From contig JADFOJ010000038.1 in assembly GCA_022562915.1 (NCBI GenBank), positions 1-33,648 of the forward strand: a DNA stretch of 33,648 nt, in the 5' to 3' direction. This DNA is from Planctomycetota bacterium. GTDB taxonomy: Bacteria; Planctomycetota; Phycisphaerae; Phycisphaerales; SM1A02. Shown piece by piece: positions 1-8,351 of the stretch (its first letter is position 1; every line of letters begins with the position of its first letter). The notes beneath the pieces were generated by a model. The model was not told the origin of the DNA. It did no database searches and was given only the letters and a program-made list of their open reading frames with translations. Made by a program: the position numbers and the translations under genes.

Positions 1-297
1 GTGGACCTCGAATGGGCTGCCGCCACCCTGGTAGATCGAGTCGTTGTAGAGCCCGACGTCCCCGTCGTACAGGCCGAGGTTGTCACGGACGTAGGTGCAC
101 TGCCGGTCCGCCCAGTCCGCGGCATACGTCTTGTGCGCGACGCCGAGCTGGCGGAGGTTGTTCTTCGAGACGTTCACTCTCGCCGTGTCGCGGGCCTTGC
201 CGATCGCCGGCAGCAGCATGCCGACGAGCAGGGCGATGATCGAGACGACCACCAGCAACTCGATGATCGTGAAGCCTTTCCTGAGGTTTCCTGCCAT
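1..297 (-). CDS. Type II secretion/type IV pilin-like pseudopilin, 3' end cut by window
   Basis: The first 99 residues are present; the C-terminus lies beyond the window edge. The N-terminus is a class III (prepilin) signal: a short basic leader MAGNLRKG, then mature Phe1, Glu5 (FTIIE) and a hydrophobic helix ending in [16 protein letters not shown] prepilin peptidase would cut after Gly8 and methylate Phe. Downstream of the helix, [17 protein letters not shown] resembles the region after the helix in the many Planctomycetota pseudopilin-like proteins (DUF1559-type and relatives). The ATG at 297 has an AAAGGA ribosome-binding site about 8 nt upstream. The role is probably a minor or major pseudopilin or a secreted planctomycete-specific H-domain protein; the missing C-terminus prevents a family choice. 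It diverges from the UPF0158 gene across about 138 nt. Confidence 0.85.
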   Translation of the reverse strand, partial: MAGNLRKGFTIIELLVVVSIIALLVGMLLPAIGKARDTARVNVSKNNLRQLGVAHKTYAADWADRQCTYVRDNLGLYDGDVGLYNDSIYQGGGSPFEVH

Positions 298-435
298 GAC
301 GACGTGTCCTTTCTGCGGCGCATTGCGCGTCGCACTATCACCGGCTCGTTTGACCTCGCCTCAAGTGTAATGCCCCCGTCGGCCATGGCAACAGGCAGGC
401 GCCATTTGCCCGCACAAACGCTCGGAAAAGAGCCG

Positions 436-1071
436 ATGAACGGGATACCCACCAGCGGAGATCCCCCTGTGGCCGTGGCCTCATCCATCCTGACGTTCGC
501 CGGACTGACCGTCCTGGGCATCGCCATCGCGGCGGCGTACGCGCTGCTGGTCGTGCGCCGGCCCGGCGCGGAGCGTCCGCCGGGCCCGTCTCTCCCGGCG
601 CGGCCCGGGCCGGTCTCTGTGCCCGCGGTCGTCGCCCGGCTGGCCGCGGTCGGCGACCAGGAGACCACGTTCCTTGATCGTGGCACCGGCGGGTTCGTCA
701 CGCTGGGCGACGAGCTGCTGGCGGAGTTGGAGAGCGACGAGCCGTTGGACGAACCGCTGGATTTCACCATGGCTCAACTGGAGGAATTCCGGCGCAAGTT
801 GCGGGCCGGGACACTGCTGTCGCTGCCGACCAAGGCCGACACCAGGGAGTTCCTGCTGCGGGAGCGTTTCTGCGGCGCGCTGCCGAAAGGAGAGGCCAGG
901 GAGCACATGCTCAAGGTGCTGCGCGGGCAGACCGGCTACCGCTCGTTCGAGGGCGCGGTGGCGCGCCTTCAGATCGCCGAGCAGTGGCAGCGTTACCGCG
1001 ACGAGGGCTTCGCCACCGTGGCCATCGCATGGCTCCGGCGGAACCGGGTTCCTTACGCGGAAGCCGCGTAG
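436..1071 (+). CDS. UPF0158-family protein with an N-terminal membrane anchor
   Basis: 211 residues. Residues about 14-40 form one hydrophobic helix followed by a Pro/Arg-rich linker (41-62). Residues about 62-205 match my memory of UPF0158: an acidic patch (ESDEPLDEPLD, near 99-109), then LPTKADTREF, RERFCGAL, YRSFEGAV, and EQWQRYRDEGF with a final AIAWL helix. The family is uncharacterised and its members I know are soluble proteins of about 140-170 residues, so the helix here is an addition. The ATG at 436 has GGAA about 8 nt upstream; a GTG at 469 with GGAG before it is an alternative and would shorten the segment preceding the helix. The stop lies 3 nt from that of the converging lipoprotein gene. 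Family call fairly sure; function unknown. Confidence 0.75.
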   Translation: MNGIPTSGDPPVAVASSILTFAGLTVLGIAIAAAYALLVVRRPGAERPPGPSLPARPGPVSVPAVVARLAAVGDQETTFLDRGTGGFVTLGDELLAELESDEPLDEPLDFTMAQLEEFRRKLRAGTLLSLPTKADTREFLLRERFCGALPKGEAREHMLKVLRGQTGYRSFEGAVARLQIAEQWQRYRDEGFATVAIAWLRRNRVPYAEAA

Positions 1072-1074
1072 ACG

Positions 1075-2463
1075 TCAGACGCCGGTGTGTGCTGCGCGCC
1101 GCCGGACGAGGGTCTTGACGACGGATCCGGCGATGATCAGCACGACCAGCAGCGCCGCCAGGATGAACGTCCGGTCGATGAGGCTCCGGCCGCGCGCCTC
1201 GGCGCGGCCTAATGCCAGGTCGAGCTGAGCGAGCCTCGCGTCCAGGTCGTCAGGGGCCAGCACCCGGTCCACCGACTGGACCAGCACGTTGAGCCGGTCG
1301 GCGGCGAGAGTCGTCTGCTCGACGATGGCGTGGACCTCCGCCAGCTCGATCGGTTTGCGCTGAACCCCGGGTGTCTCCGGGGACTTCTCCGGGACGAGCA
1401 CGGCGAGCGATTCGGCAAGCAGGGTCCCGGCCTCGATCGTCTGGCGCAGCTCCGCCAGCAGGTTCTGCACGCGCGGCTCCTCGGACGCCAGTGAGGCCAG
1501 AAGCGCTTCCCGCTCGCCGGCGATGACCGCCTGGAACTGCTCGATCGCGGCCTGCCGCTCCACCGCCACGCGTTCGGCGAGCTCCGCCGGCATCTGCTCG
1601 GCTGTCGTCGCGAACTGCTGCGCGGCATCGGCGAACGTCTGGACGTTCCTGCGCAGTTGCGTCGCTTCGTCGCTGGAGGAGATCTCGAAGTACACCTGGG
1701 CGGCCGTCGCGGGAAACAGCATCGGCAGTCGCTTGGTGAAGTAGAACGCCCGCTCTGCGAGCATCCGGGACCGCTCGATCTCGCGCGTCGTCGGGTCGAG
1801 GTTCGCCATCGGGTCCAGCGCAAACAGGCCGAACAGGCTGGTGGCCTTCTTGCTGGTCGTGTGCATCTGTCGGCGCGACTCGGCGAAATCGCTGAAGCGG
1901 ACGTACGACACGGAGCGCAGACCCTCGTGGCCGATTCTCCATTGCTCGATCAGGTCGTGCATGTCGTTCAGCTCGACGGGGGTCAACACGCGGGCGGCAA
2001 TCTCCCACACGTCGTCCTCGCCCTGCCGGGTGATTCGCCTGACCAGTGCGAGCGTCTCCTCGTCGAAGGGCCTCTTCCAGTTCCGGTCGGCGGACATGCG
2101 GGTCAGCGTCACGACCACCACCATGTCCAGAAGCGACACGACCGGGTTGGCGTCCGAGGCGATCGTGTACACGCCGTAGGCCGTGTTCACCAGCATCCCG
2201 TTAAGGGCGGCCCGCTGGGCAGGCGTCAGGTCGTTCTCGTAGAGTTCATCCGAAATGTGCAGCAGCAGTGTCACGTAGCTGTCGGCAAAGCCGCGAACCT
2301 CGGCGCCGATCTGGGCCGGGGTGAGCGTGCCGATGCCGACGCTCTTCTCCAGCCTGGTTGACTCGAGCGTGCCCTGTGGCTGGGTTGTGCACGCCGTCAG
2401 CAGTACCAGGCCCGCGGCAGGCAGGATCGCGTGCAGGTCACGCCGCAGGTGCCGGATGATCAT
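1075..2463 (-). CDS. Large predicted lipoprotein with coiled coil and C-terminal membrane helix, unknown function
   Basis: 462 residues. The N-terminus has basic residues, a hydrophobic core and a lipobox LLTAC followed by TTQ, so signal peptidase II should lipidate Cys25. The middle is mostly helical and charged, with a glutamine/glutamate/alanine-rich stretch (about residues 275-350) typical of coiled coil. Near the C-terminus a hydrophobic helix (FILAALLVVLIIAGSVV) is followed by KTLVRRRAAH, a positive-inside stop-transfer signal. This predicts a protein tethered at both ends, with the body in the periplasm. The phrase DPMANLDPTTREIE is distinctive, but I cannot name a family. The ATG at 2463 is preferred because it puts the basic region right before the hydrophobic core; a GTG at 2520 is in frame. 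No clear ribosome-binding site is seen. Confidence 0.7.
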   Translation of the reverse strand: MIIRHLRRDLHAILPAAGLVLLTACTTQPQGTLESTRLEKSVGIGTLTPAQIGAEVRGFADSYVTLLLHISDELYENDLTPAQRAALNGMLVNTAYGVYTIASDANPVVSLLDMVVVVTLTRMSADRNWKRPFDEETLALVRRITRQGEDDVWEIAARVLTPVELNDMHDLIEQWRIGHEGLRSVSYVRFSDFAESRRQMHTTSKKATSLFGLFALDPMANLDPTTREIERSRMLAERAFYFTKRLPMLFPATAAQVYFEISSSDEATQLRRNVQTFADAAQQFATTAEQMPAELAERVAVERQAAIEQFQAVIAGEREALLASLASEEPRVQNLLAELRQTIEAGTLLAESLAVLVPEKSPETPGVQRKPIELAEVHAIVEQTTLAADRLNVLVQSVDRVLAPDDLDARLAQLDLALGRAEARGRSLIDRTFILAALLVVLIIAGSVVKTLVRRRAAHTGV

Positions 2464-2586
2464 GACGCTGATCGTACGCGGGACGCGCCGAAGATGACCG
2501 ACGGGGTTATCGGAATTCACATGCCGTGCAGGCTCATTCCGACGGAGGCTCTAAGCAGCCGGGGTGATCGGGTCGATGGACGGTCT

Positions 2587-2883
2587 ATGAAGTTGCGACT
2601 GGTTGCGATCGCGTTGGGAACCGGGCTCGTTCTGACACTCGCCGCATGCGGGGGCTCGCCCGCGGAGGCCACGGATGACGCGGGCAGGTCCGGCAGGTCC
2701 GGTGGCTCCGATGACTCCGTCACCACGCAGCAGCGACAGAGTGAGCCGCCGCCGCCTGCGGACTACGTCAGGTCCAATTGCCACGAGTGCTCCTGCCGCG
2801 TCTTCTCCGGTGGCAAAGGCTACTGCGGCCGTCCGAGCTGCAGGCATCACTGGACCGATCACCAGCGACCGCCCCAAGGCTGA
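2587..2883 (+). CDS. Small cysteine/histidine-rich lipoprotein, unknown function
   Basis: 98 residues. A basic start (MKLR), hydrophobic core and lipobox LTLAAC give a lipidated Cys21. Residues 22-60 are a low-complexity Gly/Ser/Asp/Pro linker. The C-terminal 35 residues hold a compact Cys/His cluster: C65-H66-E67-C68-S69-C70, then C80 and C85, with H87, H88 and H92. The spacing (CxxCxC ... CxxxxC) suggests a metal site or disulfide-bonded knot. I do not recognise a family. It is divergent from the 462-residue lipoprotein gene and only 32 nt upstream of the DUF1573 lipoprotein gene, with which it may be cotranscribed. It is supported as a gene by the clean lipoprotein signal and the clustered cysteines; the ribosome-binding site is weak. 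Confidence 0.6.
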   Translation: MKLRLVAIALGTGLVLTLAACGGSPAEATDDAGRSGRSGGSDDSVTTQQRQSEPPPPADYVRSNCHECSCRVFSGGKGYCGRPSCRHHWTDHQRPPQG

Positions 2884-2915
2884 CGCCGGCTAGAATCGCG
2901 GGTTCGGAGGCTCCC

Positions 2916-4028
2916 GTGATTCGACTTCCGTTAGCTCTGTTGATCATGCTCGCGCTTGCGGCATGCGGTGCGGCCGATCCGGCGCCGTCGCCGCCGGCCG
3001 CGGTCGCGCCGGCGGTCACCCCGCCCGCCACGGTCGTCACTACCGGCGACCCGCCACAGGTCTTCGGACCGCTCCTGGTCACGCCGGGAGGGTTCGGCCT
3101 CGGCGCCATCGAACCGAACTCGGTGCACCAGGTGCAGTTGACGCTGGTGAACCAGGGCTCGGAGCCGATCTCCATCGTCGAGACGCAGTCCAGTTGCAAG
3201 TGCACCGTCCCGGACCTGCTGGACGGCACGGTCATTGCGGCCGGCGAGTCCGTCGTGATGGCGGCCACCTTCAGCGCCGGCTCGGCGCCGGGGCCCAAGG
3301 ACGCCAAGATTCTCCTGAAGTTCCGGACTCCGAGCCGGCCGCGGCTGCAGTTGGCGTTGATCAAGATCGCCGGTGAGGTGACCATGAAGGTCCGGGCCGA
3401 GCCCCCGTTCGTGGATGCTCTGAAGGGCGTCACCGGCGGCACCGTCCGCGTGGAGTCCACGGACGGCCGGCCGTTCGCGATCGTGACCGCCGGCGGCGAG
3501 CCGCCGCGCTACGTCGGCGGGTTCGACCCCGGGCGGGATCAGCCCCGCAGCGCCTACGCGTTGCGGTGGAGCGTCAACTATTCGGCGCGTGTCGAGGACT
3601 GCGGCGGCGAGCGGTTGTGGTGGGTCGTCGAGACCGATCACCCGCAGTGCCCGATTCTGCCGCTGCGAATCCGTCACGAGTGCACGGGCATGCGGCAGGA
3701 CCCGAACTACAAGCAGCGCGGATGGTTCTCCCCTCCGTACATGATCAACGCAGGTGCCGTGATCGCGGGCACGCCGGTGGATCTCGACGTCGAGGTACAG
3801 CGTCTGGACGATCGGCCCGGCACCGGGATATACGCGGTCGAGTCGCTGAGCCCCGATGCGACCGCCGAGTTCCTCGGCATCCTGGAGCCGCCGGGCGACA
3901 CGAGCACGGTCCGTGTCCGGTTCACGCCGCGCGCGGGCACCGCAGGAATGCTCTACGCGGCGGTCAGGCTGAAGTCGGCCACCGGTGACGCGGACGTCGC
4001 GTTTCTGGCCAGCGTGCTGCCGGAGTGA
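2916..4028 (+). CDS. DUF1573-domain lipoprotein
   Basis: 370 residues. The GTG at 2916 has a GGAGG site 5 nt upstream, which decides the start. The signal has a hydrophobic core ending in LALAAC, so Cys17 should be lipidated, followed by an Ala/Pro-rich linker. Residues about 50-160 match DUF1573: FGLGAIEPNS, a beta strand, NQGSEPISI, then the signature SSCKCTVP (C94, C96) and the later IKIAGEV strand. DUF1573 is an immunoglobulin-like fold, very common in Planctomycetota and Bacteroidota envelopes, with no established biochemical role. The C-terminal half (about 165-370) is beta-rich with two further cysteines (DHPQC, RHEC) and is probably a second Ig-like unit. It converges on the ABC permease with directly adjacent stop codons. 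Confidence 0.85.
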   Translation: MIRLPLALLIMLALAACGAADPAPSPPAAVAPAVTPPATVVTTGDPPQVFGPLLVTPGGFGLGAIEPNSVHQVQLTLVNQGSEPISIVETQSSCKCTVPDLLDGTVIAAGESVVMAATFSAGSAPGPKDAKILLKFRTPSRPRLQLALIKIAGEVTMKVRAEPPFVDALKGVTGGTVRVESTDGRPFAIVTAGGEPPRYVGGFDPGRDQPRSAYALRWSVNYSARVEDCGGERLWWVVETDHPQCPILPLRIRHECTGMRQDPNYKQRGWFSPPYMINAGAVIAGTPVDLDVEVQRLDDRPGTGIYAVESLSPDATAEFLGILEPPGDTSTVRVRFTPRAGTAGMLYAAVRLKSATGDADVAFLASVLPE

Positions 4029-5873
4029 TCAATTCGTTCCGGCCAGCTTTCTCACCGTCATCATGAAGCTGCGCTTCATGTTGGTGTGCATGCCGTAGAC
4101 CACCGCGGCATACACGACCGAGGCGAGGGCCGCCCCCATCACCAGCCAGACGCGGCTGGCATCGGCGTTGAGGGCGAGGCCCTTCTCGAGCGACGCGGCG
4201 GGATAGACGAGCGCCCACACGAGGTTCATCGGGCTCGCGGCCGTGATCACGGCGCCCAGGTAGGGAGCGTTCCGGCCCATGGGAATACCGCACAGGCCCA
4301 GGAACGCGGCGAAAGCCCCGACGACCAGGACGGCCCCGACGACCGAGCCGATCGATCCCTTGCTCTTGATCGACCAGTGCAGGCCGATCATGACGCAGAA
4401 CGCCGTGAAGGGCCCGAGCACCAGCGGCAGGGCGATCGCGCCCTCCGGCAGCACCATCGGCAGGGTCACCGTCCCGGCAGCGCCCAGGGTGGAGGTGACC
4501 ATCACGCCGCCGGTCCGTCCGAGGCCGTCGGTGAGCACGTACACGGCCAGCAGGAGCATCGTGATCGTGGGCACGGCCATGAGCGGCAGGAGGTACTGGA
4601 ACAGTCCCCGCAGCTTGCCGGCGAGGTACGGACCCGGCTGCAGGGGCGTCGCGAGAATGAGGTCGAGCGTGCCGTCTTCGCGCTCGCGGCTCACGGCGGT
4701 CGCGCTCATGTTGATCGCCACCAGGGCAATCACCGCGATCTCCGCGGCCAGCACGGTGACGATGGCCGCCTGGAGTTGCGACTGGTTCCATCTCCCGACG
4801 TGGAACAGGCCGATTATTACTACGCCGACGCCGACCCCCAGCGCCACGAAGCCCCAGCGGGCGATGAGCGTTGCCGGTGTCCGGCCGCGGGCGCTCGATT
4901 CCCGCCACGCGATCGGGTTGTGGCCCACCTTGCGAGGCGGTCGCTCGACGGAGCCGCCGGCGGTCAGGCCGAACATCCGCCGGTACCACGGTGTCGAGCC
5001 CACGCGGCTGCCGATGACGCGGACCCTCAGCGTGGAGTATCCCATCATGACGACGCTGAGCCCGACGCACAGCCAGCAGAAAGTACTGATGGGCCGGCCG
5101 AGCCACTGCTGCGTGATCCACGACGCCGCGGTTCCGGTCAGGTCGTGTGGTACGTACGTGTTCGATCGCAGCAGCACGTCCAGTGCCAGGAAGGGGTTCA
5201 GGGGGGTCAGGAGGGTCGTCAGCTCCTCACTCGTTGCCGCAGTGACCGTCTCGCGGAGGCGGACGTCCACCGCGTAGGTGATGAACAGGTACATCACGAC
5301 GATGGCATAGAACCAGAAGACGGCCCGCTTGCCGGCGGTCCGGTTCACGCACAGCGTGATCGCGATCGCCGCCACGAGCAGGGAGCTGCTTCCCGCGATG
5401 GCGTAGCTGGCGAAGATCGACTTCCCGGGCACGCCGCCGTAGTACTGCGTCACGGCGAACAGCGGCAGTGTCGAGAACAGCAGGGCGAGAATGAAGAACA
5501 GCCGTCCGAAGAGGTTGCCCAGCACGATCTGGAGATTGCCCAGCGGTGTCGTGAGCATGATGTCCCAGGTGCGGGGGTTGGCTTCCTGGGCGATCGCCCC
5601 GGCCATGAAGATCGGAGTGAGCAGGCAGATCAGCCCCACCTGCAGGTAGCTGATCCACGTCAGCGTCTGCGCGCCGGCACGGGCGAGGTCGCGGACCGAG
5701 GTGGGCCCGCTCGCGGCGGTGAGCAGCGCAAACAGCAGCACGACGATCATGACGGCCAGATAGGCCGAGCGGATCAGCATGTGCCGATGGCGCCGCGACC
5801 CGCCCTGCACCAGCCGCATGCAGATCGGGTTCGTGGGGATCAGTCTCAGGAGCCAGTTGAGCAGTGCAGGCAT
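4029..5873 (-). CDS. ABC-2 type transporter permease, two permease units fused
   Basis: 614 residues with about twelve hydrophobic segments. Two halves each carry the ABC-2 coupling motif: NPRTWDIMLTTPLGNLQIVLGNL near 100 and REDGTLDLILATPLQPGPYLAGKL near 395, each followed by four or five membrane helices. A duplicated GldF/ABC-2-like permease of this kind would work with a separate ATPase and would form both halves of the membrane channel. No ATP-binding gene is next to it here, so the partner must be elsewhere. The substrate cannot be inferred. The ATG at 5873 has AAGGA about 7 nt upstream. It diverges from rny across about 280 nt. Confidence 0.8.
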   Translation of the reverse strand: MPALLNWLLRLIPTNPICMRLVQGGSRRHRHMLIRSAYLAVMIVVLLFALLTAASGPTSVRDLARAGAQTLTWISYLQVGLICLLTPIFMAGAIAQEANPRTWDIMLTTPLGNLQIVLGNLFGRLFFILALLFSTLPLFAVTQYYGGVPGKSIFASYAIAGSSSLLVAAIAITLCVNRTAGKRAVFWFYAIVVMYLFITYAVDVRLRETVTAATSEELTTLLTPLNPFLALDVLLRSNTYVPHDLTGTAASWITQQWLGRPISTFCWLCVGLSVVMMGYSTLRVRVIGSRVGSTPWYRRMFGLTAGGSVERPPRKVGHNPIAWRESSARGRTPATLIARWGFVALGVGVGVVIIGLFHVGRWNQSQLQAAIVTVLAAEIAVIALVAINMSATAVSREREDGTLDLILATPLQPGPYLAGKLRGLFQYLLPLMAVPTITMLLLAVYVLTDGLGRTGGVMVTSTLGAAGTVTLPMVLPEGAIALPLVLGPFTAFCVMIGLHWSIKSKGSIGSVVGAVLVVGAFAAFLGLCGIPMGRNAPYLGAVITAASPMNLVWALVYPAASLEKGLALNADASRVWLVMGAALASVVYAAVVYGMHTNMKRSFMMTVRKLAGTN

Positions 5874-6156
5874 GAAGGGGTCCTTGACGACTGGCCGGTT
5901 CGGTCGATATTATCGCCTGTCGGCAAACCAGTATCTGCCTTGTCTCGTTCATTTACGGCCCGCCCGCTACGACACGGGCGACAACGTTTCCATCCGGCGT
6001 CCCCAGCGGCGCCGGCAGGCGTGGGTCGCATTTTCGGCGGCCCGGCATCTGTATAGATTGGCTAGTGAGTTCAACGGGGGGCTTTGGAAGCATCGACTCG
6101 ATCCAGTATGTCGCTTGTGTCGTGCGTGAGTGGGCCGACAACCGAGGATGGTTGCC
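5874..6156. promoter_or_regulatory. Divergent intergenic region between ABC permease and rny
   Basis: About 280 nt with no convincing gene and with lower GC than its surroundings. It should hold the promoters for both flanking genes. A -10-like TATAGA lies at 6052-6057 facing rny, about 100 nt ahead of its start, but no good -35 is visible at 16-19 nt. A short frame crosses the region on the plus strand but lacks coding character. I see no riboswitch or tRNA. Confidence 0.4.
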
Positions 6157-7743
6157 GTGTCCATGTTGTTTCTTTCGCTAGACGCACTTCAAGGCTCGCT
6201 CGCAGCGCTGGCCGGCATTGTCGGCGGGTTCCTGCTCGGCTGGGTGCTGTTCGGGATGATCCCGCGAAACAGCATTCGTCGCGCCAACCGGGAGGCCGAG
6301 CAGATCGTTCGCGCGTCCACCGCGGAGGCCGAAGCCACCAAGCAACGGGTCGAACTGGAGGCCGAGAAGAAGGCCCGCGATCGACGGGAGGCCGCTGACC
6401 GCGAGGTTGCCGAAACGATCGCCGAGATCCGGCAGAACCAGGCCCGGCTGGCCAAGCGAGAGGACAACCTCGACCGCAAGCTGGAGCAGGTCTCGCAGCG
6501 CGAGGGCAAGCTCGATCGGCGCGAGGGCGAAGCGAAGCGCCGCGAGGCGGAACTGGACTCCGCCAACGAGGCGTTGCAGCAGTCCCACGCCGAGGCGCGG
6601 CAGCGGCTCCAGGAGATCTCCGGGCTCACCGAGGAACAGGCCCGCGAGCGGTTCCTGGAGGAGGTCCGCCACGACACCGAGCACGAGGCGAGCATACTCA
6701 CCCAGAAGATCCTGGAGGAGGCCGAGACAAAGGCCCGCGAGCGAAGCCGGGAGATCACGCTGCAGGCGATCCAGCGATACGCCGCGGAGCACGTCGCGGA
6801 CTCGACGGTGCGGTCGGTGCGAATCCCCTCCGACGACATGAAGGGGCGGATCATCGGGCGCGAGGGGCGCAACATCCGGACGCTGGAGCGCGCGACCGGC
6901 GTGGACATCCTCGTGGACGACACGCCGGGCGTGATCGCCGTCTCATGCTTCGATCCGATACGCCGGGCCATTGCCGGCGAGGCGCTGCAGACGCTCGTCG
7001 CGGACGGCCGCGTGCATCCGGCCCGTATCGAGGAAGTGGTGGCCCGCGTGACCAAGGAGATGGGCGAGCGGATCATCAAGCATGGGGGAGACGCGATCAT
7101 CGAGGCCAACATCCGGGGGCTGCACCCGAAGATCGTCGAGGCGATGGGCAAGCTTCATTTTCGCACCAGCTACGGGCAGAACGTGCTGCGGCACTCGATC
7201 GAGGTTGCCTACCTCAGCCAGATGATCGCCGAGCAGCTCGGGCTCAACGGCGCGATCGCCCGGCGTTGCGGCTTCCTGCACGACATCGGCAAGGCGATGG
7301 ACCACGAGATGGAAGGTGGCCACCCCGCCATCGGCACGGAGTTCATTCGCAAGTACGGGGAGAAGTCCGACGCCGTCCTGAACGCCACCGGCGGCCACCA
7401 CGGCGACATCGATGCCACCACGCCGTACACCCCGATCGTCATGGCCGCCGATGCCGTCAGCGGCGCCAGGCCCGGCGCCCGCCGTGAGTCGATGGAGATG
7501 TACATCAAGCGGCTCGAGCAGCTCGAGGCGATCGCGATGGAACACGATCATGTCGAGGAGGCATACGCGATCCAGGCGGGGCGGGAGGTCCGCGTCATCG
7601 TGGATGCCCGCAAGGCCGACGACAACGAGGCGTTCACGATCGCCCGGAGCATCGCCCGGAAGGTCGAGAAGGAAATGACCTTCCCCGGCGAAATCAAGGT
7701 GACCGTGCTCCGGGAAGTGCGGGCCGAAGCGATCGCGCGGTAG
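6157..7743 (+). CDS. rny: Ribonuclease Y
   Basis: 528 residues, the usual length. Endoribonuclease that starts mRNA turnover from the inner membrane. Domains in order: N-terminal membrane helix (about 10-35), long charged coiled coil (about 40-205), KH RNA-binding domain (about 225-295, with GRIIGREGRNIR), and HD domain (about 340-440) with the metal-binding pair HDIGKA (H375, D376) and a GGHHGD motif. The start is uncertain: GTG 6157 is chosen because GAGGA lies 8 nt upstream; ATG 6148 overlaps that site, and ATG 6163 is also possible. All keep the membrane helix. It is first in a run with efp (20 nt gap), rsmA and mtnP, grouping RNA decay with translation and ribosome functions. Confidence 0.96.
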   Translation: MSMLFLSLDALQGSLAALAGIVGGFLLGWVLFGMIPRNSIRRANREAEQIVRASTAEAEATKQRVELEAEKKARDRREAADREVAETIAEIRQNQARLAKREDNLDRKLEQVSQREGKLDRREGEAKRREAELDSANEALQQSHAEARQRLQEISGLTEEQARERFLEEVRHDTEHEASILTQKILEEAETKARERSREITLQAIQRYAAEHVADSTVRSVRIPSDDMKGRIIGREGRNIRTLERATGVDILVDDTPGVIAVSCFDPIRRAIAGEALQTLVADGRVHPARIEEVVARVTKEMGERIIKHGGDAIIEANIRGLHPKIVEAMGKLHFRTSYGQNVLRHSIEVAYLSQMIAEQLGLNGAIARRCGFLHDIGKAMDHEMEGGHPAIGTEFIRKYGEKSDAVLNATGGHHGDIDATTPYTPIVMAADAVSGARPGARRESMEMYIKRLEQLEAIAMEHDHVEEAYAIQAGREVRVIVDARKADDNEAFTIARSIARKVEKEMTFPGEIKVTVLREVRAEAIAR

Positions 7744-7763
7744 ACTATTTCAGGGATTCACCG

Positions 7764-8339
7764 ATGCCGATCAAAGCCACTGACGTCAAACGCGGACAGG
7801 CACTGATGTACGAGGGGCAACTGCACGTCGTCCTGGGCACGGAGCACGTCAAGCCGGGCAAGGGCCCCGCGTACGTGCAGGCCAAGATGAAGAACATCGA
7901 GACCGGCACGATCAAGACCAACCGGCTCAACACCTCCGACCGCATCGAGGACGTCTCGATCGATCGCCGTCACTGGCAGTATCTCTACGATGGCGGAGGC
8001 CGCGGCGAGGGACCGTTCGTCTTCATGGACTCCGAGACGTACGAGCAGGTCGAGATCGGCAACGACGTGATCCCCATCGAGCAGAGCCAGTGGCTCAAGG
8101 AAAACACCGAGTGCGTCGTGATGATGTTCAAGGACAGGCCGCTTGGAATCGAGATGCCCACGGTCGTGGAGCTGAAGGTCACCGAGACCGCCCCGCAGCC
8201 CAAGGGTGCGACCGCGACCAACCAGCTCAAGGAAGCCGTCGTGGAGACAGGCGCCAAGGTCCGCGTCCCGCCGTTCATCGACATCGGCCAGGTCGTCCGA
8301 ATCAACCCGGCGACCGGAGAGTACATGGGCAAGGCGTAG
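7764..8339 (+). CDS. efp: Translation elongation factor P
   Basis: 191 residues, typical. EF-P binds the ribosome next to the P site and relieves stalling at polyproline. The N-terminal KOW-like domain carries the tip loop HVKPGKGPA with Lys33 at the position modified in many bacteria; no modification gene (epmA, epmB, earP) is in the window. The two following OB-type domains end with the family signature VRINPATGEYMGKA. The ATG at 7764 has CAGGGA about 8 nt upstream. It sits between rny and rsmA and is likely cotranscribed with both. Confidence 0.97.
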   Translation: MPIKATDVKRGQALMYEGQLHVVLGTEHVKPGKGPAYVQAKMKNIETGTIKTNRLNTSDRIEDVSIDRRHWQYLYDGGGRGEGPFVFMDSETYEQVEIGNDVIPIEQSQWLKENTECVVMMFKDRPLGIEMPTVVELKVTETAPQPKGATATNQLKEAVVETGAKVRVPPFIDIGQVVRINPATGEYMGKA

Positions 8340-8351
8340 GGCTCAGGTCGG

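Noticed and set aside
334..364. TTGAGG / GATAGT on the minus strand as a promoter for the pseudopilin
   Set aside because: The spacing is 19 nt and the matches are weak; not enough to list as a feature.
4086..6056. Long open frame on the plus strand opposite the ABC permease (656 codons)
   Set aside because: It has an Arg/His/Gln-rich low-complexity translation with no motifs; it is a high-GC shadow of the permease gene.
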